64,000 nucleotides of DNA from GCA-2733415 sp049609325 (lineage in GTDB: Bacteria > Bacteroidota > Bacteroidia > Flavobacteriales > Flavobacteriaceae), in contig JBMYYK010000006.1 of NCBI GenBank assembly GCA_049609325.1, forward strand, positions 1-64,000. Reading direction: 5' to 3'. Numbering within the stretch: the first letter of the stretch is position 1; each line of letters starts with the position of its first letter. The position numbers and the translations under genes were made by a program. The notes under the pieces were generated by a model. The model was given only the letters and a program-made list of their open reading frames with translations. It made no database searches and was not told the DNA's origin. Positions 17,340 through 24,609 of this stretch are shown piece after piece.

Positions 17340-18449
17340 ATGTTCAAAAGAAAAATTGGACTACTATGTTTAATTGTAATGTTGTCATTTTTCAAAACTA
17401 TTTTCGGTCAGCAAAAAAGCGGGTTTGCAAAAGCAGATGCAATCCTTAAAAAGTTGGTGCGTAAAAAACAAGTTCCGGGTATAGCTATTACAATTACAAA
17501 AAACGGTGAAACTCGATTTTCAAAAGGGTATGGGTTTTCTGATGTAGAAACTAAAACACCTGTAGAGCCATCAAAAACTATTTTTAGAATTGGTAGTGTG
17601 TCAAAACCCATTGCGGCATCATGTTTAGCGAAATTGGTTGCAAAGCATAAGATTAGTTTAACAGATACTTTACATAGTTGCTTGCCTGAATTTTCTAAAG
17701 AAAAATACAGTTTTACTCTTAAGCAGTTAGGAGGTCATTTGGCAGGAATTAGGAATTATAAGGGCAATGAATTTATGAATTCTAAACCACTCTCAATAGA
17801 AGAAGGGGTGGCGTTATTTAAAAATGATCCATTGTTGTTTCAACCAGGACAAGGATATTCATACACAAGCTATAGTTGGAATTTACTGTCGTTAGCTTTG
17901 CAGAATGTCGAACAAAAACCATTTGAAGCAATTGTTGATGAGGAAGTATTACGTCCGTTAGGGTTAACACATACTTATCCAGATAAACAAAATGACATCT
18001 CTGATTTGGCTACATTCTATAAGAAATCATCATGGCGAAGATTTGTGAAAACACAACCGGTTAATAATTACTTTAAATTAGCTGGAGGCGGGTATTTGTC
18101 TACTTCTGAAGATGTGGCAGAATTAGGAAACGCATATTTAGACGAGAGCTTTCTTCCTAAGGAAGTAATTGAAGAATTCACATCATCACAAATGGTAAAT
18201 GATAAGCCAACATATTATGGTATAGGTTGGCAAACAAGTTATGATCATCAAAAACGACCGTATTTTGGGCATATAGGTAACGGATACGGTGGTTATGGAA
18301 TTTTTTACGTTTACCCCAAAGATCGTATTGTAGTATCTATTTTAATGAATTGTTCAAACCCCAATAAGACCAAAAAATTCGAAGCAGTTATAGATGCGGT
18401 GTTTGAAGAGTTTGAACAGGATACTTCTATGATGTCGTCAACTCTCTAA
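17340..18449 (+). CDS. Secreted serine hydrolase, beta-lactamase class C/LACTB-like
   Basis: A signal peptide ends near residue 23 (TIFGQ). The catalytic SxxK is SVSK in RIGSVSKPIA. The second motif is a Y-x-x-Y-S-W arrangement (SYTSYSW), closer to LACTB (YST-like) than to the usual YxN. A GHIGNGYGGYG segment takes the place of the KTG triad. 369 residues. LACTB-type enzymes are peptidases, but substrate cannot be assigned. It is likely co-transcribed with the DUF5686 gene and overlaps the convergent gldA by 23 bases. Confidence 0.82.
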   Translation: MFKRKIGLLCLIVMLSFFKTIFGQQKSGFAKADAILKKLVRKKQVPGIAITITKNGETRFSKGYGFSDVETKTPVEPSKTIFRIGSVSKPIAASCLAKLVAKHKISLTDTLHSCLPEFSKEKYSFTLKQLGGHLAGIRNYKGNEFMNSKPLSIEEGVALFKNDPLLFQPGQGYSYTSYSWNLLSLALQNVEQKPFEAIVDEEVLRPLGLTHTYPDKQNDISDLATFYKKSSWRRFVKTQPVNNYFKLAGGGYLSTSEDVAELGNAYLDESFLPKEVIEEFTSSQMVNDKPTYYGIGWQTSYDHQKRPYFGHIGNGYGGYGIFYVYPKDRIVVSILMNCSNPNKTKKFEAVIDAVFEEFEQDTSMMSSTL

Positions 18450-19323
18450 ACATTGTTTCAAGAGTACTGTTTTTAGTGTCCATCTTAAGTATTTTCAACT
18501 CATTTTTTGCTGCAAAGTCAAAAATTAGCGGACGCATGTCTTCATTGGTGTCAAATGATATTTCCCAAGTCATACCAAAAGTGTTAATGGCTTTAGTAAC
18601 ATGTGGTAATCGTTTTAATAAAATGTCTTCAATTCTATAATCAAATTCAACTTCAATGAGCTGTTCTTGGTTTTGTTTTAGCTCAGATAAGGGGCTGTCT
18701 ATAACCAATTCTCCTTTGTTAATGATGATTACCCTATCGCATATAGCTTCAACTTCTTGCATAATGTGTGTTGATAAAAACACGGTTTTTTCTTTTCCAA
18801 CATTTTTGATGAGTTCACGTATTTCTACCAATTGATTAGGGTCTAAACCTGTGGTTGGTTCATCTAAAATTAGTACATCTGGGTTATGCAATAAGGCATT
18901 GGCTAAGCCTACACGTTGTCGATACCCTTTTGATAGCTGATGTATTTTTTTGTGGGCTTCTGGTGATAATCCTGTAAGTTGAATGACATCATTAATTCTA
19001 TGTTTGTCAATTCGATAGATATTTGCGTTAAATGCTAGGTATTCTTTAACATACATGTCTAAGTACAAAGGATTGTGTTCAGGTAAGTATCCAACGCATT
19101 TCTGTACATTTTTCTGTTCAGAATTGACATTGAAATTATTGACTAGAGCTTCACCTTTAGTACTAGGTATATAGGTGGTTAGGATTTTCATTAAAGTTGA
19201 TTTTCCTGCGCCATTTGGACCTAAAAAACCAACAATCTCTCCTTTCTTAATATTGAAAGAAATATCGTTTAGGGCTTTTTGACTGCCATAGTGTTTTGAA
19301 ATGTTCTTAACCGAAATTGACAT
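18427..19323 (-). CDS. gldA: Gliding motility ABC transporter ATP-binding protein GldA
   Basis: ABC ATPase of the GldA-GldF-GldG system, linked to gliding in flavobacteria. Walker A is GPNGAGKST (about residues 34-42), the signature is LSKGYRQRVGLANALLHNP, Walker B is LILDEPTTGLDP, with the H-loop in STHIMQEVEAI. The start ISVKNISKHYGSQKALN and the C-terminal about 80 residues fit GldA rather than a generic exporter. gldF and gldG are not adjacent, as is also true in other flavobacteria. 3' end overlaps the convergent serine hydrolase gene. Confidence 0.88.
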   Translation of the reverse strand: MSISVKNISKHYGSQKALNDISFNIKKGEIVGFLGPNGAGKSTLMKILTTYIPSTKGEALVNNFNVNSEQKNVQKCVGYLPEHNPLYLDMYVKEYLAFNANIYRIDKHRINDVIQLTGLSPEAHKKIHQLSKGYRQRVGLANALLHNPDVLILDEPTTGLDPNQLVEIRELIKNVGKEKTVFLSTHIMQEVEAICDRVIIINKGELVIDSPLSELKQNQEQLIEVEFDYRIEDILLKRLPHVTKAINTFGMTWEISFDTNEDMRPLIFDFAAKNELKILKMDTKNSTLETMFRELTTS

Positions 19324-19348
19324 GTAGGTAGTGTCTTTATTTAATTAA

Positions 19349-19375
19349 ACCAAATCTTGTGTTTAAAGATTTGGT
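19349..19375 (-). promoter_or_regulatory. Hairpin in the gldA leader
   Basis: ACCAAATCTT and AAGATTTGGT form a perfect 10-bp stem with a 7-base loop, about 25 bases upstream of the gldA start. A minus-strand -7-like box (TAATTTTG, 19411-19418) lies further upstream, so the hairpin would be within the 5' leader. It lacks a T tract on the gldA strand and is probably not a terminator. Confidence 0.4.
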
Positions 19376-19399
19376 GTGCTAAAATTAAGATAAAATTAC

Positions 19400-19429
19400 T
19401 TGCATACAAACAAAATTATAATACATTTG
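19400..19429 (+). promoter_or_regulatory. Promoter of the aromatic leader/aro operon (TTG-N19-TACATTTG)
   Basis: TTG at 19400-19402 and TACATTTG at 19422-19429 with a 19-base spacer match the Bacteroidota -33/-7 consensus fully. The predicted start near 19434 puts the leader ATG (19448) about 14 bases into the transcript. Confidence 0.75.
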
Positions 19430-19447
19430 TATAGATTTATAAGTAAT

Positions 19448-19531
19448 ATGACAACACAAAACACTTGGCAAAGCTGGTTAGTAAACTTTTACGTTCATGG
19501 TAAAAGCAGAGGCTTTGTGTATGGTATTTAA
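19448..19531 (+). CDS. Putative 27-residue leader peptide rich in Trp, Phe and Tyr
   Basis: A short ORF begins about 14 bases after a consensus promoter and ends 28 bases before an intrinsic terminator. It encodes Trp at 7 and 10, Phe-Tyr at 14-15, and Phe 23 and Tyr 25: six aromatic residues of 27. The next gene is DAHP synthase/chorismate mutase, the entry to aromatic amino-acid synthesis. Codons 22-26 form one arm of an alternative helix that blocks the terminator. A ribosome waiting at Trp7, Trp10 or Phe14-Tyr15 would leave that arm free. This fits a transcription-attenuation leader peptide; expression is not shown. Confidence 0.65.
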   Translation: MTTQNTWQSWLVNFYVHGKSRGFVYGI

Positions 19532-19587
19532 TTAGAAGTAAAACAATCAGCATATATACAAAGTCTCGAGAAATCGAGACTTTTTTT
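19469..19587 (+). promoter_or_regulatory. Transcription attenuator: mutually exclusive antiterminator and terminator
   Basis: Segment 2 (19509-19523) pairs with segment 3 (19553-19567) over 15 uninterrupted positions with three G-U pairs, making an antiterminator. Segment 3 includes eight bases of the terminator's left arm (19560-19569), so both cannot form. Segment 1 (CAAAGC, 19469-19474, between the two Trp codons) can pair with GCTTTG at 19512-19517, and a small local hairpin (19503-19516) can also hide segment 2. This is the four-segment logic of trp-type attenuators: full translation gives termination, stalling at early aromatic codons gives read-through into the aro operon. Confidence 0.65.
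19560..19587 (+). terminator. Intrinsic terminator between leader ORF and DAHP synthase gene
   Basis: A perfect 10-bp stem AAAGTCTCGA/TCGAGACTTT is closed by a GAAA tetraloop and runs into seven T. It sits upstream of the aro operon, not after a long gene, which is what an attenuator requires. Confidence 0.88.
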
Positions 19588-19638
19588 ATGTAAAAAAATA
19601 ACAATGAATTCCTTTGAGGAGTTAATGCAAGCGTTAAA

Positions 19639-20727
19639 ATGGAGAATAAAAAAGAGTTAAGAACGTGGTTAGATGACATGCAGCTAGCGCATCCGTTAGT
19701 TATTGCTGGACCATGTAGTGCAGAAACAGAAGATCAAGTGTTGAAAATTGCACATCAGTTAAAAGATACTGATGCAACAGTGTTTAGAGCAGGTATTTGG
19801 AAACCAAGAACTCGACCAGGAAACTTTGAGGGAGTTGGTGAAGAAGGGTTGAAATGGATGCAGAGAGCTAAGCTAGAAACAGGAATGATGACGGCTACTG
19901 AAGTGGCAAATCCAAAGCATGTTGAATTGGCTATAAAGTATGATGTAGATGTATTGTGGTTAGGGGCTAGAACCACGGTTAGTCCGTTTATTGTACAAGA
20001 AATAGCAGAAGCTTTAGAGGGTACAGATAAAATTGTGTTGGTGAAAAATCCAATTAACCCAGATTTGCCTTTGTGGTTAGGAGCCGTAGAGCGTTTATAC
20101 GCTTCTAATATAAAAAAGCTGGGGGTTATACATAGAGGGTTTTCAACTTATGAAAAATCAAAATATAGAAATAATCCAGAATGGCAAATACCTATTGATT
20201 TGCAAAATCGTTTTCCTGATTTGCCATTAATTTGTGATCCATCACATATTGCTGGACGTAGGAACTTGATTTTTGATATTTGTCAAACAGCATTAGATTT
20301 AAATTTCAATGGGTTTATGGTAGAAACACACTATAATCCAGCAGAAGCATGGTCTGACGCTAAACAGCAAGTTACTGTTGAAACCTTAGTGCAAATGATG
20401 ATTGATTTAAAGGTGAGGAAAAAGCAACATGCTTCTGAAGATTACTTGTTTGAACTGAATAAATTAAGAGCTAAAATTGATGTGTTAGATGACAAGTTGT
20501 TGGGCTTACTAGGTAACAGAATGAAAGTATCTGATAGCATAGGGTCATTGAAAAAAATCAATAATGTATCTATTTTACAAACAGCACGTTGGAATGAAAT
20601 ATTAGGAAAAATGATTTTACAAGGTGAAGACAAAAACTTAAGTGAAGAGTTTATTTTAAAAATCTATAAAGCCATTCATCAAGAATCTATTAGTCATCAA
20701 AAGAAAATAATTAATAAAATTGATTAG
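19639..20727 (+). CDS. Bifunctional DAHP synthase/chorismate mutase
   Basis: Residues about 1-260 are a 3-deoxy-7-phosphoheptulonate synthase of the KdsA-like type: VIAGPCSAET, AGIWKPRTRPG, GARTTVSPF, KNPINPD, HRGFS and ICDPSHIAGRR. Residues about 270-362 are an AroQ-type chorismate mutase helix bundle (LNKLRAKIDVLDDKLLGLLGNRMKVSDSIG). The enzyme thus catalyses the first step of the shikimate pathway and the first step of the Phe/Tyr branch. The start is fixed because the frame is closed 24 bases upstream. It heads a nine-gene operon ending with aroA and lies behind the predicted attenuator. Confidence 0.95.
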   Translation: MENKKELRTWLDDMQLAHPLVIAGPCSAETEDQVLKIAHQLKDTDATVFRAGIWKPRTRPGNFEGVGEEGLKWMQRAKLETGMMTATEVANPKHVELAIKYDVDVLWLGARTTVSPFIVQEIAEALEGTDKIVLVKNPINPDLPLWLGAVERLYASNIKKLGVIHRGFSTYEKSKYRNNPEWQIPIDLQNRFPDLPLICDPSHIAGRRNLIFDICQTALDLNFNGFMVETHYNPAEAWSDAKQQVTVETLVQMMIDLKVRKKQHASEDYLFELNKLRAKIDVLDDKLLGLLGNRMKVSDSIGSLKKINNVSILQTARWNEILGKMILQGEDKNLSEEFILKIYKAIHQESISHQKKIINKID

Positions 20728-20749
20728 TAATAAAAACCGTGTAATTTTG
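20720..20749 (+). promoter_or_regulatory. Possible internal promoter giving a leaderless rsgA transcript
   Basis: TTG (20720-20722), 19 bases, then TAATTTTG (20742-20749) matches the consensus. The expected start is about position 20754, which is the A of the rsgA ATG. If used, rsgA and later genes would escape the attenuator. Confidence 0.45.
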
Positions 20750-20753
20750 TTGT

Positions 20754-21704
20754 ATGACAGGTACAGTTTATAAATCTACAGGAAGTTGGTATACGGTTAA
20801 GACCTCAGAAGGAGCGATTTATAAATGCCGAATGAAAGGTAAATTTCGTATTAAAGGCATAAAAAGTACAAACCCGATTGCTGTTGGAGATGAGGTAGAT
20901 TTTACTGTTGAGGAGAAGAATAATGAGGAAACTGGAGTGATTCATAAAATTCACGACAGGAAAAATTACATTATTCGTAAGTCTGTAAACCTCTCAAAGC
21001 GCATACATATAATTGCATCAAATATAGATCAGGTTTTTCTGTTGATTACTTTAAATAATCCGCCAACATTTACAAGTTTTATAGATCGGTTTTTAGCAAC
21101 TGCAGAAGCCTATAATGTAACTACGGTGTTGTTGTTTAATAAAATAGACACCTACAATCAAGATGAAATAGGAGAGATAAAATACCTTGCAAATTTATAC
21201 CGTTCTATAGGTTATGAATGTCTTGGTGTGTCTGCTCTTGAAGGTAAAAACGTCGATAGAGTTAAAGACATGATGTTGGGTAAAACCAGTATGTTTGTGG
21301 GGCATTCTGGAGTTGGGAAGTCAACTTTGGTTAATACAATTGAGCCTGCTTTAGATATTAAAACACAACAAATATCATCACAACATAGCCAAGGGCAGCA
21401 TACTACAACGTTTGCTGAAATGTTTGATTTGTCGTTTGATGCTAGAATTATAGACACTCCAGGAATCAAAGGCTTTGGTATTGTTGATATGGAGAAGGAA
21501 GAAATTACAGATTATTTTCCTGAATTTTTTGCCTTAAAACAAGATTGTAAGTTTAATAATTGCTTGCATATTGAAGAGCCACATTGCGCGGTAAAACAAG
21601 CTTTAGAGCAAGATGAGGTGTATTATTCTCGTTACAAAAGTTATGTGCAAATGGTTGAGGGTGATGAGGAGCATTACCGTGTAGACGAACATAAAAAAGA
21701 TTAA
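20754..21704 (+). CDS. rsgA: Ribosome small subunit-dependent GTPase A
   Basis: A circularly permuted GTPase that helps the last stage of 30S ribosome maturation. An N-terminal OB-fold (about 1-70) is followed by the G4 motif NKID, then G1 GHSGVGKST, the switch region, and G3 DTPG, in the permuted order that defines the family. The C-terminal zinc motif keeps all ligands (CKFNNC, LH, HC). 316 residues, normal. Fifth base after its stop begins dtd. Confidence 0.95.
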   Translation: MTGTVYKSTGSWYTVKTSEGAIYKCRMKGKFRIKGIKSTNPIAVGDEVDFTVEEKNNEETGVIHKIHDRKNYIIRKSVNLSKRIHIIASNIDQVFLLITLNNPPTFTSFIDRFLATAEAYNVTTVLLFNKIDTYNQDEIGEIKYLANLYRSIGYECLGVSALEGKNVDRVKDMMLGKTSMFVGHSGVGKSTLVNTIEPALDIKTQQISSQHSQGQHTTTFAEMFDLSFDARIIDTPGIKGFGIVDMEKEEITDYFPEFFALKQDCKFNNCLHIEEPHCAVKQALEQDEVYYSRYKSYVQMVEGDEEHYRVDEHKKD

Positions 21705-21709
21705 TTTTT

Positions 21710-22162
21710 ATGAGGGCAGTGATACAACGCGTTACTGAGGCTTCAGTTGTAATAAATGACAATCAAGTTGCAAAAATAGGCAAAGGTATACTGTTGTTAT
21801 TAGGAATAGAATCAGAAGATACTCAGGAAGATATCACATGGTTATCTGTTAAAATTGCCAAAATGAGAATTTTTTCAGACGAAAATGGTCTGATGAACAC
21901 ATCACTTATAGACGTTTCTGGAGATGTAATTGTGGTAAGTCAGTTTACCTTATTTGCAAGCACAAAAAAAGGGAATCGACCTGGTTTTACGCGCTCTGCT
22001 AAATCAGATGTGGCAATTCCGTTATACCAATCATTTGTCAAACAATTGGAGTTAGAATTAGGGAGAACTATTCAGACAGGAGAGTTTGGAGCTGATATGA
22101 AAGTCTCGTTAATTAATGATGGTCCGGTAACCATTACCATTGATACTAAAAGTAAAGAATAA
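21710..22162 (+). CDS. dtd: D-aminoacyl-tRNA deacylase
   Basis: Removes D-amino acids from mischarged tRNAs. The N-terminus MRAVIQRVTEASV, the SQFTL motif (about residue 78) with its catalytic Thr, and the C-terminal cross-subunit NDGPVTI motif (glycyl-cisproline gate) are all present. 150 residues, normal. It overlaps the next gene by one base. Confidence 0.95.
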   Translation: MRAVIQRVTEASVVINDNQVAKIGKGILLLLGIESEDTQEDITWLSVKIAKMRIFSDENGLMNTSLIDVSGDVIVVSQFTLFASTKKGNRPGFTRSAKSDVAIPLYQSFVKQLELELGRTIQTGEFGADMKVSLINDGPVTITIDTKSKE

Positions 22163-22683
22163 TGGCTTCGGTTTTTGGTCATGCCTTAGTGGGAGGTACA
22201 TTGTCTAAAGTTCTTGATAGAAAATCTTCAAGAATAGTTTTACTGTGTGCTATACTCTCTTCTATGTTACCAGATGTAGATGTGCTGTCCTTTAAGTTGG
22301 GTTATGCCTATGAACATTGGTTAGGTCATAGAGGAGTTACACATTCAGTATTGTTTGCTGTTGTTTGGGCAATGCTGTTGAGTGTAGTTTTTGGTGGTGC
22401 AAAAAAGTTACTGTTTTTTACAATAGTGTTTCTAGCAACACTGTCACACGGTGTACTTGATGCTATGACTAACGGTGGTTTAGGTGTAGGGTTCTTTATA
22501 CCATTTGAAACAACCCGACATTTTTTTTGTTATAGGCCAATTCAAGTGTCGCCAATTGGTGTTGAAAGGTTTTTTTCTGAATGGGGAATGAAAGTTGTTT
22601 TAAGCGAGGTAATTTGGATAGGGCTGCCTTGTATGGTAGTTTTGATTATAAATAGAATAGCTAAAAAAAATAATTTTGAATAA
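22162..22683 (+). CDS. YdjM-like inner-membrane metal-dependent hydrolase
   Basis: A 173-residue membrane protein with the DUF457/YdjM pattern: H-A-L-V-G-G near the N-terminus, DVD after a first hydrophobic segment, HWLGHRGVTHS (paired His-Arg-Thr-His), and LSHGVLDAMTNGG. These polar residues face a putative metal site at the membrane. The family's activity is not firmly known. It overlaps both neighbours and so is an integral part of the operon. Confidence 0.8.
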   Translation: MASVFGHALVGGTLSKVLDRKSSRIVLLCAILSSMLPDVDVLSFKLGYAYEHWLGHRGVTHSVLFAVVWAMLLSVVFGGAKKLLFFTIVFLATLSHGVLDAMTNGGLGVGFFIPFETTRHFFCYRPIQVSPIGVERFFSEWGMKVVLSEVIWIGLPCMVVLIINRIAKKNNFE

Positions 22684-24607
22684 AATTAAAGAAAGATTTT
22701 TGTTGCATAAGATATGTGTGTTGATGCTGAATTTAGGTGTGGTATGGGGGGGATTAGCACAGGGAAATTATGATATTAAACTGATTCAAGAAGAATTAAA
22801 AGAAAATGCTAATGCAGTTATAAGGGATCATAATACGATTGTTGAGATTGCAGCGTTAAATCAGATGATAATCACAGAGTATAAAGCTTTAACGGTCTTA
22901 AATAGATTTGGAGATCAACTTGCTAGAGTTTATGAGTACTATGACGAGTCTTCAAGATCAATTTTAAAGTTGTCTGCCACAATTTTAGATGCAAAAGGAC
23001 AAGTGATTAAAAAATATAAAAAATCTGATTTTAAAGATGTAAGCGCTGTTTCTGATGGACAAATGTACATGGATGATAGAATGAAGTATGTAAAGTTTCA
23101 GCCATCGTCATATCCATATACAATTATATTTGAATCAAAGGTTAAAGAAAAATCAACAACACATATAGGACGTTGGGTGCCACTTGAAGGATATTATGTG
23201 GGGCTAGAAAACTCTACATATAAATTAATAAATCACACCACATCTAAGCATAAGTTTAAAACATATAACTCAGATGTTTTTGATTTAAGCTTACAAACAA
23301 AAGATGATGAGTTGTTTTTTGTTGCTAAAAACATAAAAGCGATAGAAAGGGAAGCTATGTCGCCAAGTTTTTTAGACATCATGCCTTGGGTTAGAGTAGC
23401 ATTAAATGAATTTGAGTTAGAAGGAAAATATGGTACTTGTGAGAATTGGAAGGATTTTGGTTTATGGCAGCATAAAGAATTGCTAGACCAAAGAGATCTT
23501 ATTAACGGAAATACACAGCGAAAAATATCAGAATTAGTTTCAAATGCTACCTCTAAGAAAGATAAGGTTAAACGCATTTACGAGTATGTTCAGAATAATA
23601 CGAGATATGTTGGTGTGCAATTAGGTATTGGTGGTTGGCAGCCCATCAAAGCATCAGAAGTTGATAGGGTAAAATATGGCGATTGTAAGGGGTTGACAAA
23701 CTATACTAAAGCATTATTGAAGTCTCAAGGAATAGATGCATATTATACAATAGTATATTTAGATGAAAGCAAAAAAAATATTGACAAAGACTTTGCTTCA
23801 CTTCAAGGAAACCACGTAATACTTAATGTTCCTTTAAAAGATGAAACTATATGGTTAGAATGTACAAGCCAGACAATTCCTTTTGGGTTTGTAGGTGATT
23901 CTACAGATGATAGAGATGTTTTAGTTGTAAAACCGTCTGGAGGTGAAATCATGCATACGCCAATTTATGACGAGTTAACAAATGTGTATTCTGCAAGAGC
24001 ACATATTAAATTAGATGTGAATGGTAGTATTGCAATTAATTTCAGTTCAGAATCAAAGGGCTTACAATATTACTATCAATCCTATAAAGAGCGCTTACAA
24101 CCTGAAGAATTAGTGAAGAAATACTTGAGTAGATGGAACTATTTAAACGGCTTGAAAATTATAGAAAATGAAATCTCGTTAAATAAAGAGAATGTGATTT
24201 TTAATGAAAACTTAAAGATGTCAGTTAGTAATTATGCAACCAAAGTGGGTGATGATTTATTGCTGCCAATAAACCCTTTTAATAGGTTGACAAATAGTCC
24301 TATTAAATATTCAGACAGAAGATTACCTTTTAAAATAAAACGTTCGTTTTCTGATGATGATGTGTTTGAGTTTAAAATCCCTTCTGGTTATATTATAGAT
24401 GCTCTTCCTGTAGATTATGAGCTCAATACTGAGTTCGGAAAGTATAAAATAATAGTAAGCAAATTAGATGATAACACTATTAGATGTCAGAGACAGTTGG
24501 TGCTAAAAGAAGGTGTTTTCTCAAAAGAAAAATACGAATTGTATAGAACGTTTATAAAAAAAATAAAACGAAAAGATAAATCAAAAATACTATTAACTAA
24601 AAAATAA
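22676..24607 (+). CDS. DUF3857/transglutaminase-like secreted protein (catalytic Cys present)
   Basis: Starts with TTG at 22676, overlapping the previous gene by 8 bases; a later ATG would break the signal peptide that ends near LAQG. Residues about 50-240 are DUF3857. Residues about 290-410 are a transglutaminase/protease-like core with the Cys in KYGDCKGLT, His in GNHVIL and the acidic residue in WLECTSQ. The rest is a C-terminal beta domain. Periplasmic or outer-membrane associated; substrate unknown. A paralogue follows after two bases. Confidence 0.8.
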   Translation: MNKIKERFLLHKICVLMLNLGVVWGGLAQGNYDIKLIQEELKENANAVIRDHNTIVEIAALNQMIITEYKALTVLNRFGDQLARVYEYYDESSRSILKLSATILDAKGQVIKKYKKSDFKDVSAVSDGQMYMDDRMKYVKFQPSSYPYTIIFESKVKEKSTTHIGRWVPLEGYYVGLENSTYKLINHTTSKHKFKTYNSDVFDLSLQTKDDELFFVAKNIKAIEREAMSPSFLDIMPWVRVALNEFELEGKYGTCENWKDFGLWQHKELLDQRDLINGNTQRKISELVSNATSKKDKVKRIYEYVQNNTRYVGVQLGIGGWQPIKASEVDRVKYGDCKGLTNYTKALLKSQGIDAYYTIVYLDESKKNIDKDFASLQGNHVILNVPLKDETIWLECTSQTIPFGFVGDSTDDRDVLVVKPSGGEIMHTPIYDELTNVYSARAHIKLDVNGSIAINFSSESKGLQYYYQSYKERLQPEELVKKYLSRWNYLNGLKIIENEISLNKENVIFNENLKMSVSNYATKVGDDLLLPINPFNRLTNSPIKYSDRRLPFKIKRSFSDDDVFEFKIPSGYIIDALPVDYELNTEFGKYKIIVSKLDDNTIRCQRQLVLKEGVFSKEKYELYRTFIKKIKRKDKSKILLTKK

Positions 24608-24609
24608 CG

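Noticed and set aside
18427..18449. Overlap of the serine hydrolase and gldA as a sign of a frameshift or fusion
   Set aside because: The genes converge on opposite strands and both have complete C-termini; it is an ordinary 3' overlap.
19437..19679. 80-codon minus-strand ORF across the aro leader region
   Set aside because: It crosses the terminator hairpin, the leader ORF and the DAHP synthase start and has no family-like sequence; the plus-strand leader explains the region better.
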